DNA of 64,000 bases. Origin: CAXXIC01 sp049315325 (GTDB lineage: Bacteria; Bacteroidota; Bacteroidia; Bacteroidales; UBA7332). Below the pieces are notes generated by a model. It did no database searches and had not been told where the DNA came from. It was given only the letters and a program-made list of their open reading frames with translations. Positions 1-8,244 of the stretch are shown one piece after another. Positions within the stretch are counted from its first letter, which is position 1. Each line of letters opens with the position of its first letter. The position numbers and the translations under genes were made by a program. The DNA lies in the NCBI GenBank assembly GCA_049315325.1, contig JBMOKJ010000001.1, positions 682,001-746,000 of the forward strand. Reading direction: 5' to 3'.

Positions 1-1033
1 CATACGATTTTTGGATGCATCGTCCTGCGGGCGTATAGTATCGGGCAATTGTCAAACGAATCATAGAACCGTCGGGTAGGGGAATCGGGCGTTGTACCAA
101 TCCTTTACCAAAACTACGGCGACCAACTACCACCCCACGATCCCAATCTTGAATGGCTCCAGTGACAATCTCACTCGCAGACGCCGAGCTTTCGTCGATG
201 AGTACAACTAACTTTCCGTCCTGGAAATTACCTTTTGCTGTTGCTAGTGTCTCTTCTTTTGGTTGGTGAACTCCTTCGGTGTAAACAATCAATTCTTTCG
301 ATTTCAGGAACTCGTCGGCAATGTTTGTGGCAGCATTTAAGTAACCTCCACCATTGTCTTCGAGGTCGAGAATGAGACTCTTCATCCCTTGTGTTTGAAG
401 GGTTGTGAGTGCTGTCATAAATTCGTCGTATGTTGTAGCGCCAAATCGACTGATGCGTATGTAACCAATTGATTTGTCGACCATATAAGATGCATCGAGG
501 CTAAAGACTGGAATTTTGTCGCGAATAATGCGAAAATCAATCAAATTCTTTTCTCCACGACGAAGCACTTTTACGTTTGCGATGGTTCCTTTCGGACCTT
601 TCAAGCGTTTCATGATGTCGGTCGTTTTGAGCTTTCTGCCGGCAATCGATGTGTCGTTCACCATAAGAATGCGGTCACCAGCGATAATCCCAACTTTTTC
701 GGATGGACCACCTGAAATCACTTGAATTACAAACAACGTATCGTTCATCATATTGAACTGAATACCAATACCGTCGAAACTGCCTTGCAGTGGTTCGTTC
801 ATCTCTTTTGTCTCCTGCGCATTGGTGTAAGCCGAGTGTGGGTCGAGTTTTTTGAGCATTCCCTCAATGGCATCTTCTGTCAACTTGTTTTCGTCGAGTT
901 TATCCACGTAGAGGTTTTGAATGGCAAACTGGGCGAAACTCAATTTGCGAGCCGCTGCAGATTGCGAGCCTTGAGCCATTGCTCCAAGAGATAAAAAGAG
1001 CAGCACAAAGCTGCTTAGTGTTATTTTTTTCAT
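1..1033 (-). CDS. S41 family C-terminal processing peptidase, partial
   Basis: This is a secreted or periplasmic serine protease of the S41 (CtpA/Prc/tail-specific) family, whose C-terminus runs off the window; 344 codons are present. I read it by translating the minus strand from the ATG at 1033. It begins with a signal peptide (MKKITLSSFVLLFLSLGAMA), followed by a short helical region, a PDZ domain (GIGIQF... GGPSEKVGI... GDRI) at about residues 85-165, and the protease core. The Ser/Lys dyad region is visible as ESSASASEI and, downstream, GRRSFGKG. It lies 148 bp downstream of coaD on the same strand, so it may be in the parE-coaD transcription unit or have its own promoter. Family assignment is firm; substrate unknown. 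Confidence 0.93.
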   Translation of the reverse strand, partial: MKKITLSSFVLLFLSLGAMAQGSQSAAARKLSFAQFAIQNLYVDKLDENKLTEDAIEGMLKKLDPHSAYTNAQETKEMNEPLQGSFDGIGIQFNMMNDTLFVIQVISGGPSEKVGIIAGDRILMVNDTSIAGRKLKTTDIMKRLKGPKGTIANVKVLRRGEKNLIDFRIIRDKIPVFSLDASYMVDKSIGYIRISRFGATTYDEFMTALTTLQTQGMKSLILDLEDNGGGYLNAATNIADEFLKSKELIVYTEGVHQPKEETLATAKGNFQDGKLVVLIDESSASASEIVTGAIQDWDRGVVVGRRSFGKGLVQRPIPLPDGSMIRLTIARYYTPAGRCIQKSY

Positions 1034-1066
1034 GTGGTTATAATTTATTTTTTTTGTCACATGGAA

Positions 1067-1087
1067 CCTGTCTGCCGACAGGCAGGC
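1067..1087. repeat. CCTGTCTGCCGACAGG-type palindromic repeat
   Basis: A GC-rich interrupted palindrome in an otherwise AT-rich spacer between coaD and the S41 protease gene. The core CTGTC-TGCC-GACAG can form a short hairpin. It resembles small dispersed palindromes seen in many Bacteroidota intergenic regions (general knowledge); only one copy is in this window. Confidence 0.45.
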
Positions 1088-1181
1088 TCGCACATTAACA
1101 TTTCCTTGTGTATTAAAGTTTGTTTTATCGTGCTCGTTTCATTAAAAACGAATTGTTACAGGAAGTGATAAATAGAAAATG

Positions 1182-1622
1182 TTATGGTAAAAACTCACTC
1201 ACATCGCGTCCGTAGCGCATCAATTCGCGCACGATGGTAGAGCTGATGTGAGCATATTCTGGTTCGGTGATAAGTAAAATAGTTTCAACCCCTGATATTT
1301 TGCGATTAATATCGGCTATTTGCTTTTCAAATTCGAGGTCGGTGGTGGTACGAATGCCGCGCAGAATGATTTTGGAATCTTGCTCAGCAGCGAAGTCCAC
1401 CGTCAAACCGCTATAAGTCATCACTTTCACACGAGGTTCTGCTGCAAATACTTTTTCGATAGCCGCCACTCGATCTTCGAGCGAATGCATCGTCTTCTTG
1501 CTGTCGTTGCTGCCAATTGCCACGATAATTTCGTCCAGAAAAAGCAATCCGCGACGCACAAGTGCCTCGTGTCCTTTGGTGAAAGGGTCGAACGATCCTG
1601 GGAATATGGCGGTTTTTTTCAT
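1182..1622 (-). CDS. coaD: Phosphopantetheine adenylyltransferase
   Basis: CoaD transfers AMP from ATP to 4'-phosphopantetheine, giving dephospho-CoA in the fourth step of coenzyme A synthesis in the cytosol. The 146-residue protein is close to the normal family length of about 160. The nucleotidyltransferase motif GSFDPFTKGH is at residues 9-18 and the C-terminal ISSTIVRE motif near residue 127. It starts 15 bp after the end of parE, so the two are probably co-transcribed. Confidence 0.96.
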   Translation of the reverse strand: MKKTAIFPGSFDPFTKGHEALVRRGLLFLDEIIVAIGSNDSKKTMHSLEDRVAAIEKVFAAEPRVKVMTYSGLTVDFAAEQDSKIILRGIRTTTDLEFEKQIADINRKISGVETILLITEPEYAHISSTIVRELMRYGRDVSEFLP

Positions 1623-1637
1623 CGTACTTTTCTCTGT

Positions 1638-3497
1638 TTATGAAGCCACATCCTCTTCCACCACGAGGTTTTCGATGATGAATGTCTGACGCTCCATCGT
1701 GTTTTTACCCATGTAGAATTCGAGCAACTCTTTAACCAAATCCTCTTTCTTGAGAGAAACTTGGTCGAGGCGAATGTCTGCTCCGATAAAGTGTTTGAAC
1801 TCGTCAGGCGAAATCTCACCCAATCCTTTGAATCGAGTAATTTCGGGATTCGCACCCACTTTTTCCATTGCCGAAAGACGTTCTTCTTCTGAATAACAGT
1901 AGAAAGTCTCTTTCTTATTACGAACGCGAAAAAGCGGCGTTTGCAAGATGAAAACGTGCCCTTTCTTAATCAAATCGGGGAAGAAATTGAGGAAGAACGT
2001 AATCAGCAGGAGTCGAATGTGCATTCCGTCCACGTCGGCATCAGTAGCGATGATGACCTTGTTGTAGCGCAAACCTTCGAGTCCGTCTTCTATGTTAAGT
2101 GCCGATTGTAAGAGGTTGAACTCTTCGTTTTCGTACACAATCTTCTTGGTCAACCCAAATGTATTCAGCGGTTTACCCTTCAAGCTGAAAACTGCCTGAA
2201 TCTCCACATCGCGGCTTTTGGTAATCGAACCGCTCGCCGAATCTCCCTCGGTGATGAAGATGCTCGTATCGTCGAGACGTGCGCCTTTCGGGTCGTTGTA
2301 GTGAATGCGGCAGTCGCGCAGTTTTTTGTTGTGCAAATTGGCTTTCTTGGCACGTTCACGAGCAATCTTGGTGATACCCGCCATCGCTTTGCGCTCTTTC
2401 TCCGAATCAGTGATTTTACGCAGCAACACATCCGATGTTTCGCTGTGTTTATGCAGATAATTATCGAGCTCTTTTTTGAGGAAATCACCAATAAATTTGC
2501 TCACCGACGGACCATCCGGACCAATGTCTTTCGACCCGAGTTTGGTTTTGGTTTGCGATTCAAACACCGGCTCTTCTACTTTGATAGCAATCGCTGCCAC
2601 CAATCCATTTCGTATATCACCGTATTCGAATGGTTTAGCGTAATATTCCTTGATGGTGCGCGAAACTGCCTCTTTGAAAGCTGTGAGGTGCGTTCCACCT
2701 TGTGTCGTGTGCTGTCCGTTTACAAACGAGTAGTACTCTTCGCCATTTTGGTTAGCATGGGTTATCACGACTTCGATGTCTTCTCCCTTCAGGTGAATGA
2801 TGGGATAGAGCGGCTCGGAAGTCATGTTTTCGTTCAACAAATCAAGCAATCCATTCTTCGAAAGGAACTTTTTGCCGTTGTAGTTGATCGTCAGACCGGC
2901 ATTGAGGAAAGTGTAGTTTTTTAACAAACTCTCCACAAATTCGTCTTTGTATTTGAAGTCTTTGAATATCGTATTATCGGGCTCAAACTCAATGTAAGTT
3001 CCGTTTCCTTCGGTTGTCGAAGTCAGTTTTTGCTCTTCGAGCAAGCGACCCGCACTGAAGTTCACCCCTTTTTTCTCGCCTTCGCGGTGACTGCAAATGT
3101 AGAACTTGCTCGACAGCGCATTCACTGCCTTTATACCAACCCCGTTCAGACCTACCGATTTTTTGAAGGCTTTGGAATCGTATTTTGCACCAGTGTTCAT
3201 TTTCGACGATACATCGAGCACTTTCCCAAGCGGAATACCCCGACCGAAGTCGCGCACTTTTACAATACCATCGGCAATCAGTACTTCAATATTGCGGCCA
3301 TTTCCCATCATAAATTCATCCACCGAGTTGTCGAGCACCTCTTTGAGCAACACATAGATTCCGTCGTCGGAATAGGTGCCATCGCCAAGTTTACCAATGT
3401 ACATACCGGGGCGACGACGAATGTGTTCTTGCCAATCAAGCGTCTTGATGTCGTCGTCAACGTATTCAGTCTGTGGTTTATTCAGAAGTTCGTCCAT
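1638..3497 (-). CDS. parE: DNA topoisomerase IV subunit B (GyrB/ParE family type IIA topoisomerase)
   Basis: This is the ATPase/TOPRIM subunit of a type IIA topoisomerase that decatenates and relaxes DNA with a ParC partner not in the window. Visible motifs are RRPGMYIG in the N-terminal GHKL ATPase, the ATP-lid GLNGVGIKAVN, EGDSASG opening the TOPRIM domain, and the metal-binding DADVDGMHIR. The product is 619 residues, shorter than GyrB (about 650 in this phylum) and right for Bacteroidota ParE. I chose the ATG at 3497 rather than the upstream ATG at 3566, because a good -7 element (TATCTTTG) at 3521-3528 would otherwise lie inside the coding region and the extra 23 residues look nothing like the family N-terminus. 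ParE versus a GyrB paralogue rests on length and on the neighbouring coaD/S41 genes. Confidence 0.92.
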   Translation of the reverse strand: MDELLNKPQTEYVDDDIKTLDWQEHIRRRPGMYIGKLGDGTYSDDGIYVLLKEVLDNSVDEFMMGNGRNIEVLIADGIVKVRDFGRGIPLGKVLDVSSKMNTGAKYDSKAFKKSVGLNGVGIKAVNALSSKFYICSHREGEKKGVNFSAGRLLEEQKLTSTTEGNGTYIEFEPDNTIFKDFKYKDEFVESLLKNYTFLNAGLTINYNGKKFLSKNGLLDLLNENMTSEPLYPIIHLKGEDIEVVITHANQNGEEYYSFVNGQHTTQGGTHLTAFKEAVSRTIKEYYAKPFEYGDIRNGLVAAIAIKVEEPVFESQTKTKLGSKDIGPDGPSVSKFIGDFLKKELDNYLHKHSETSDVLLRKITDSEKERKAMAGITKIARERAKKANLHNKKLRDCRIHYNDPKGARLDDTSIFITEGDSASGSITKSRDVEIQAVFSLKGKPLNTFGLTKKIVYENEEFNLLQSALNIEDGLEGLRYNKVIIATDADVDGMHIRLLLITFFLNFFPDLIKKGHVFILQTPLFRVRNKKETFYCYSEEERLSAMEKVGANPEITRFKGLGEISPDEFKHFIGADIRLDQVSLKKEDLVKELLEFYMGKNTMERQTFIIENLVVEEDVAS

Positions 3498-3520
3498 AAT
3501 CGTGTTTGACTTTAGAATCG

Positions 3521-3528
3521 CAAAGATA
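3521..3528 (-). promoter_or_regulatory. -7 element of parE promoter
   Basis: On the minus strand the sequence reads TATCTTTG, matching the Bacteroidota -7 consensus TAnnTTTG, 23 bp before the chosen parE start. No clear -33 TTTG was found at the usual spacing. Confidence 0.5.
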
Positions 3529-3780
3529 AGAAAAATCATTTCACGAAACGAGCATGAAATAGTCAATTATTAAAAGCAGATAAGAATTTCAAAATATGAG
3601 TTCCAACTGATTTTTTTAATACGATGGTCACTAAAATATTGAAGAAGTATTGGTTTAAATAGTGATTGATATTCCATTCGCATTGGGAATGAATCGATTT
3701 TTTGTTGAGAATATTTGACGTTCGATTCGTTCTATAACACATTTTAATACACTGATTTAACGAATTGAACACTTTTTACA

Positions 3781-3810
3781 TTTGTTGTTCGTTTGTTTAG
3801 TGTATTTTTG
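3781..3810 (+). promoter_or_regulatory. Predicted promoter of the PPIase-ostA-mutL run
   Basis: TTTG at 3781-3784 and TATTTTTG at 3803-3810 match the Bacteroidota -33/-7 elements with an 18-bp spacer, one short of the usual 19-21. It lies about 130 bp upstream of the first gene, implying a leader of roughly 120 nt. Confidence 0.55.
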
Positions 3811-3940
3811 CGTTCGTCAAAAAATAACCTTATTCAAATATTATTAAGCTGATGAAACGAGTCAAACCTTTTAGCAAGGTTATCTTGCTAGTTTGTTGAC
3901 AAGGTTCATTAGTGAAAAAGAGAAAATTAAAAACAACCGT

Positions 3941-5941
3941 ATGAAAAGAAGTTTTTTTGCATTAGCACTGATTGTTTCTGTTTTAGGGGTAGCCAAAGCA
4001 TCTGACCCTGTATTGATGAAAATCAACGACAAAGCGATTACCAAATCGGAGTTTGAGTACATTTATGGAAAGAACAATAATTCGTCATCAATCGACAAAA
4101 AATCGCTCGAAGAGTACCTCGTTCTGTTCAAAAACTTTAAGCTAAAAGTGATTGAGGCCGAAAGACTCGGTATCGATACTACAGCTGCTTTCCGCAACGA
4201 ATTGAGTGGCTACAGAAAGCAACTTACTCAACCTTATCTTTCGGATAAAACGGTTGAAGATAAACTTGCGCAAGAGGCTTACGAAAGAATTAAAGAAAAC
4301 GTAGATGTGAGCCATATTTTGGTGATGGTGAAAGAAAATGCGAGTTCAGCTGATACTTTGGCTGCGTACAAAAAAATCATGGACATTCGCAATCGACTAT
4401 TTACACAAGAGCCGACCAAAAAAGGTGGTAAGGCTAAAGTAATAACTACCTGCAGCAAAGAGCGATTTGAGCAAATTGCGAGTGAAGTATCGGAAGATCC
4501 TTCTAAGGCCGACAACAAGGGCCATTTGGGTTGGTTGACGTCTGGTCAAACAGTCTATCCATTCGAATTGGCAGCATACAATGCGCCAATTGGTAAAGTG
4601 TCTATGCCGGTTCGTACAAACTACGGTTATCATCTGTTGTTGGTGTCGGGTCATCGCCCAGATGCAGGACAGGTATTGGTTGCGCACATTATGAAATCTC
4701 TTCGTCCAAAAGCCGACTCTATCAAACCAGAAGTTGCTGAAGCGTATGCAAAAAAAGATATTGAAGCGGTCTATGCCAAATTGAAAGCAGGTGCTGACTT
4801 TGGCGAATTGGCTGCTAAAGAGTCTGACGATCGTGGCTCTGCCGCTAAAAAAGGTGAATTGCCTTGGTTTGCAACCAACCGTATGATTAAAGAGTTCGAA
4901 ACCGTAGCGTTTGGATTGAAAAACAAAGGTGATTACTCAGAACCGTTCAAAACACGTTTCGGATGGCACGTGGCTAAACTGATTGACAAAAAAGGGGTAG
5001 ATTCGTTCGAAAACACAAAAGAGGAGATTATAAAAACATTTGCCCGCGACGAAAGAGCACAAGCAGGTCAAGAAAAAGCGGTGGAAGGATTCAAAAAAGA
5101 GTATGGCTTCACCGAAACTCAAACTGCCTTGCAAGAGATGGTGAATTTGTCGAAAGTAGGCTTTCCGAAAGACTCTGTTTATCAGGTGATTGGTCAAACA
5201 TTGAGCGCACCACTCTTCAAAATTGGTGACAAAACGGTTAGCCAAAAAGAGTTTGCAGCTTACTTGAAAAATCGCCCTACATCTGAAAATAAGAATGGAG
5301 AAGATTTTATCAGAACCAATTACCGTGAATTTGTTAAAGAGAGCGTTTTAGGTTACGAAGATGCGCAGCTCGAAGGCAAATACCCTGAATTTAGGAATTT
5401 GATGAAAGAGTACCACGATGGTATGTTGCTTTTCGAAATCAGCAACAACGAAGTGTGGGAAAAAGCATCTAAAGATGATGAGGGCTTGAAGAAATTCTTC
5501 GAGAAGAATCGTAAAAACTACGATTGGACCATTCCTAAATACAAAGGCGTGGTGATTTACTGCAAAGATGCAGCGACTGAGAAAAAGGCGCGTGCCATTA
5601 TGAAGAAAACGGGTGCCGACACGCTTGCTGTAGTGCTTCAAAAAGCATTGAACGACAGTGTAACTCGCATCAAAATTGAGAAAGTGTTGGCTGCAAAAGG
5701 CGAAAATAAAGTGGTGGACGCAAAAGTGTTTAAAGGTGAAAAATATGTACCGACCAGTCAATTTCCTTTCGTATTTATCGATGGTAAATTATTAGAAAAA
5801 GGCCCAGAAGATTATACCGATGTACGTGGTTTGGTCACTTCTGACTACCAAAACTTGCTGGAAGAGCTTTGGCTGAAAAAATTGAATGAAAAGTACAAAG
5901 TGGAAGTGGACAAAGATGTCTTAAAAACGGTTAAACCGTAG
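3941..5941 (+). CDS. Periplasmic peptidylprolyl isomerase with two parvulin domains
   Basis: A 666-residue exported protein of the SurA/PpiD type, expected to assist folding of outer-membrane or secreted proteins in the periplasm. A signal peptide (MKRSFFALALIVSVLGVAKA) fixes the start at 3941; an upstream in-frame ATG at 3893 would bury it. The first rotamase domain spans about residues 120-240 (VSHILV... GHLGWLTSGQ... YGYHLLLVSG) and the second about 245-350 (VAHIM... KGELPWFATN... FGWHVAKLID). The C-terminal 300 residues are not assigned. It is the first of three tandem chaperone-like genes, followed by an OstA-like gene. Confidence 0.93.
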   Translation: MKRSFFALALIVSVLGVAKASDPVLMKINDKAITKSEFEYIYGKNNNSSSIDKKSLEEYLVLFKNFKLKVIEAERLGIDTTAAFRNELSGYRKQLTQPYLSDKTVEDKLAQEAYERIKENVDVSHILVMVKENASSADTLAAYKKIMDIRNRLFTQEPTKKGGKAKVITTCSKERFEQIASEVSEDPSKADNKGHLGWLTSGQTVYPFELAAYNAPIGKVSMPVRTNYGYHLLLVSGHRPDAGQVLVAHIMKSLRPKADSIKPEVAEAYAKKDIEAVYAKLKAGADFGELAAKESDDRGSAAKKGELPWFATNRMIKEFETVAFGLKNKGDYSEPFKTRFGWHVAKLIDKKGVDSFENTKEEIIKTFARDERAQAGQEKAVEGFKKEYGFTETQTALQEMVNLSKVGFPKDSVYQVIGQTLSAPLFKIGDKTVSQKEFAAYLKNRPTSENKNGEDFIRTNYREFVKESVLGYEDAQLEGKYPEFRNLMKEYHDGMLLFEISNNEVWEKASKDDEGLKKFFEKNRKNYDWTIPKYKGVVIYCKDAATEKKARAIMKKTGADTLAVVLQKALNDSVTRIKIEKVLAAKGENKVVDAKVFKGEKYVPTSQFPFVFIDGKLLEKGPEDYTDVRGLVTSDYQNLLEELWLKKLNEKYKVEVDKDVLKTVKP

Positions 5942-5977
5942 CGATTGCAATAAAATCGGTCTATCTTTACCGGTCAG

Positions 5978-6829
5978 ATGAAGCAAATACCGATAGCCAT
6001 CGCCCTCACTATTTTCTCTTTACTGTCGTGTCAGTCAAACTCTTCGAATGCAAGCAAAGAGGTTATTGCCGAAGTAAAGGGAAAATATTTGTATCTAGCC
6101 GATCTTCAAGATGCGATTCCAAAGGGATTGAATGGAAAAGATAGCACGCTATTTGCAAAGGAGTTTATTCAAAGCTGGATTTCTGACGAACTGATGTTTG
6201 ATGTTGCCCGTAGGAATATTCCCGACGAAGAAAAGATTGATCAGTTGGTGGAAGATTACCGCCGGCAGTTGGTAACGAACGAATACAAACGTTATTTGAT
6301 TGAAGAAAAACTTTCGAAAGAGATTTCGGACGATGAGGTTGAAAGTTACATTGCGACTCACAAAGCTGTAATGGCGATGAAGACAAGTCAGATTCGGGGT
6401 CTTTACCTTAAAATTCCGGCGAAATCACCAAACATCAATCAGTTAAGAAATTGGATGAGTCTCAAGCGTGAGGATGATGAGGATAAAATCAATCGCTATT
6501 CGATTCAGTATGCTGCCGACTATGAGAATTTCACTGAGCGATGGGTTGATTTTGACGAGGTGATGTCGAATATCCCCTACACGGTGAGCAATCCGGTGCA
6601 GTTTCTAAAACAAAACAAACAGTTGCAGGTGAGGGATAGCGCTTATTTTTATCTGTTGGCTATTCAAGATGCAGCGATTGCCGGTTCTCCGTTCCCCGAT
6701 GATCTTGCAAAATCAGAGGCTCGGGCACAATTGGTTTTACAACGTAAAGTAAACTATCTCGCTAATTTTCGCAATGAAATCGTGAGCAAAGCACTGAAAA
6801 ATGGTGATGCTGTAGTTACACCAAAATAG
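5978..6829 (+). CDS. Lipoprotein related to SurA/PPIase chaperones, no clear rotamase domain
   Basis: A 283-residue lipoprotein: the N-terminal hydrophobic stretch ends in a lipobox with Cys at residue 18 (FSLLSC). The region after it (VKGKYLYLADLQDAIPKG... FIQSWISDELMFDVARR) resembles the helical SurA N-terminal chaperone region, but the parvulin hallmark (HIL... G..LG) seen in both neighbours is absent. It lies 36 bp after the first PPIase gene and 44 bp before the third gene, so the three are probably one operon. I infer a chaperone without isomerase activity; the family is not certain. Confidence 0.75.
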   Translation: MKQIPIAIALTIFSLLSCQSNSSNASKEVIAEVKGKYLYLADLQDAIPKGLNGKDSTLFAKEFIQSWISDELMFDVARRNIPDEEKIDQLVEDYRRQLVTNEYKRYLIEEKLSKEISDDEVESYIATHKAVMAMKTSQIRGLYLKIPAKSPNINQLRNWMSLKREDDEDKINRYSIQYAADYENFTERWVDFDEVMSNIPYTVSNPVQFLKQNKQLQVRDSAYFYLLAIQDAAIAGSPFPDDLAKSEARAQLVLQRKVNYLANFRNEIVSKALKNGDAVVTPK

Positions 6830-6873
6830 AACGTTCGGCGACGGACTACACAAATATTCAAACAAGTTATTCG

Positions 6874-8229
6874 ATGAATAAAAAAATACAAGTACTTGCT
6901 TTTTCTGTAGTAGCTCTCTTTTCGGGAGTGAATGCCTTTGCACAAGACAATACAGTCGATGAGGTGGTGTGGGTAGTGGGGGACGAGGCCATCCTAAAGT
7001 CGCAAATCGAGGAGCAACGTATGCGTATGACCTACGAAGGTGAACGCATCAATGGCGATCCGTATTGCTTTATCCCGGAGCAAATGGCAATTCAAAAACT
7101 CTATCTTCACCAGTCAAAATTAGATAGTATCACAGTCCCCGAATCAAACGTGCTTCAGCAGGTTGAGGGACGAATGAACTATTTTATCTCGCAAATTGGC
7201 TCGAAGGAAAAATTGGAGGAATACTTCAATAAACCGTATGCCGAAATTCGCGAAGAAACCAAAGATTTGGTGCGTGATCAGAGCATTATTCAACAAATGC
7301 AGCGTAAGATTACTGGTGATTTGAAAGTTAACCCATCGGATGTTCGCAAATTCTTCAATACGCTTTCACGCGACAGTATTCCATTTATCCCGACTCAAAT
7401 TGAGGCGCAAATCATTGTGCTCGAACCTAAAATTCCTGTCAAAGAGATTGACGCTGTCAAAGATCGCTTGCGAGAATACACCGAGCGGGTCAACACAGGT
7501 AAATCGGAGTTTTCGACGCTGGCTGTGCTCTATTCGCAAGATACAGAGTCGGCAAAACGTGGTGGAGAGCTAGGTTTTATGGGGAAAGGACAACTCGTGC
7601 CTGAATTTGCTACTGTGGCTTTCAACCTCACCGATCCAAAGAAAGTATCGCGTATTGTGGAGTCTGAGTTTGGTTTTCACATCATTCAACTGATCGAAAA
7701 ACGTGGTGATCGTATCAATTGCCGTCATATTTTGCTTAAACCAAAAGTGTCGGAAGCCGAGAAACGTGAAGCAATTGCACGACTCGATACAGTAGTGATG
7801 GATTTGAAAGTTAATAAATTTACCTTTGATCAAGGAGCGCAATACATTTCGCAAGACAAAGATACGCGTAACAACAGCGGTATTCTGGTGAATTCAGAAT
7901 CGAATACTTCACGATTCGAAATGCAACAACTTCCACCAGAAGTGGCTCGAGCAGTTGAAAAACTGAAAGTTGGCGATATCTCTAAACCTTTTGTGATGAT
8001 GAATAAGAATAATAAAGAGGTGTGTGCTATCGTGAAGCTGAAAAACCGTATCGAAGGACACAAAGCAAGTGCAAACGAAGATTATCAGGCGTTGAAACAG
8101 ATGGTTGAGGAGAAAAAACGCAACGAAATTCTGAATGCTTGGATCAAAAAGAAGATGGCCGATACATACATCCGCATCAAAGAGGAGTATCGCAACTGCG
8201 ATTTCCACTATGCAGGATGGGTGAAATAA
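6874..8229 (+). CDS. surA: SurA-like periplasmic peptidylprolyl isomerase
   Basis: A 451-residue exported protein with the full SurA layout. The signal peptide (MNKKIQVLAFSVVALFSGVNAFAQ) is followed by an N-terminal chaperone domain (DEVVWVVGDEAILKSQIEEQ), a first parvulin domain at about residues 175-275 (GGELGFMGKGQLVPEFATVA, FGFHIIQLIEKRG) and a second, less conserved one at about 280-385 (CRHILLKPK). SurA escorts outer-membrane proteins to the assembly machinery and isomerises proline bonds. Length is close to E. coli SurA (428). The next gene, 15 bp downstream, is an OstA-like protein, consistent with an outer-membrane biogenesis operon. The symbol is by analogy. Confidence 0.88.
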   Translation: MNKKIQVLAFSVVALFSGVNAFAQDNTVDEVVWVVGDEAILKSQIEEQRMRMTYEGERINGDPYCFIPEQMAIQKLYLHQSKLDSITVPESNVLQQVEGRMNYFISQIGSKEKLEEYFNKPYAEIREETKDLVRDQSIIQQMQRKITGDLKVNPSDVRKFFNTLSRDSIPFIPTQIEAQIIVLEPKIPVKEIDAVKDRLREYTERVNTGKSEFSTLAVLYSQDTESAKRGGELGFMGKGQLVPEFATVAFNLTDPKKVSRIVESEFGFHIIQLIEKRGDRINCRHILLKPKVSEAEKREAIARLDTVVMDLKVNKFTFDQGAQYISQDKDTRNNSGILVNSESNTSRFEMQQLPPEVARAVEKLKVGDISKPFVMMNKNNKEVCAIVKLKNRIEGHKASANEDYQALKQMVEEKKRNEILNAWIKKKMADTYIRIKEEYRNCDFHYAGWVK

Positions 8230-8244
8230 GAACTATTAGATAGA

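Larger units (their letters stand above)
3498..3940. other. Divergent intergenic region between parE and the PPIase operon
   Basis: An AT-rich spacer of 443 bp holding the promoters for the two divergent transcription units. A 69-codon open frame on the minus strand (3563-3772) has no recognisable features and I treat it as chance. No hairpin terminator or repeat was seen. Confidence 0.6.

Noticed and set aside
1620..1855. 78-codon minus-strand frame at the parE end
   Set aside because: Out-of-frame overlap with the parE C-terminus; its Ser/Trp/Lys-rich sequence shows no features.
3563..3772. 69-codon minus-strand frame upstream of parE
   Set aside because: AT-rich spacer sequence, no motif, and no promoter or neighbour logic.
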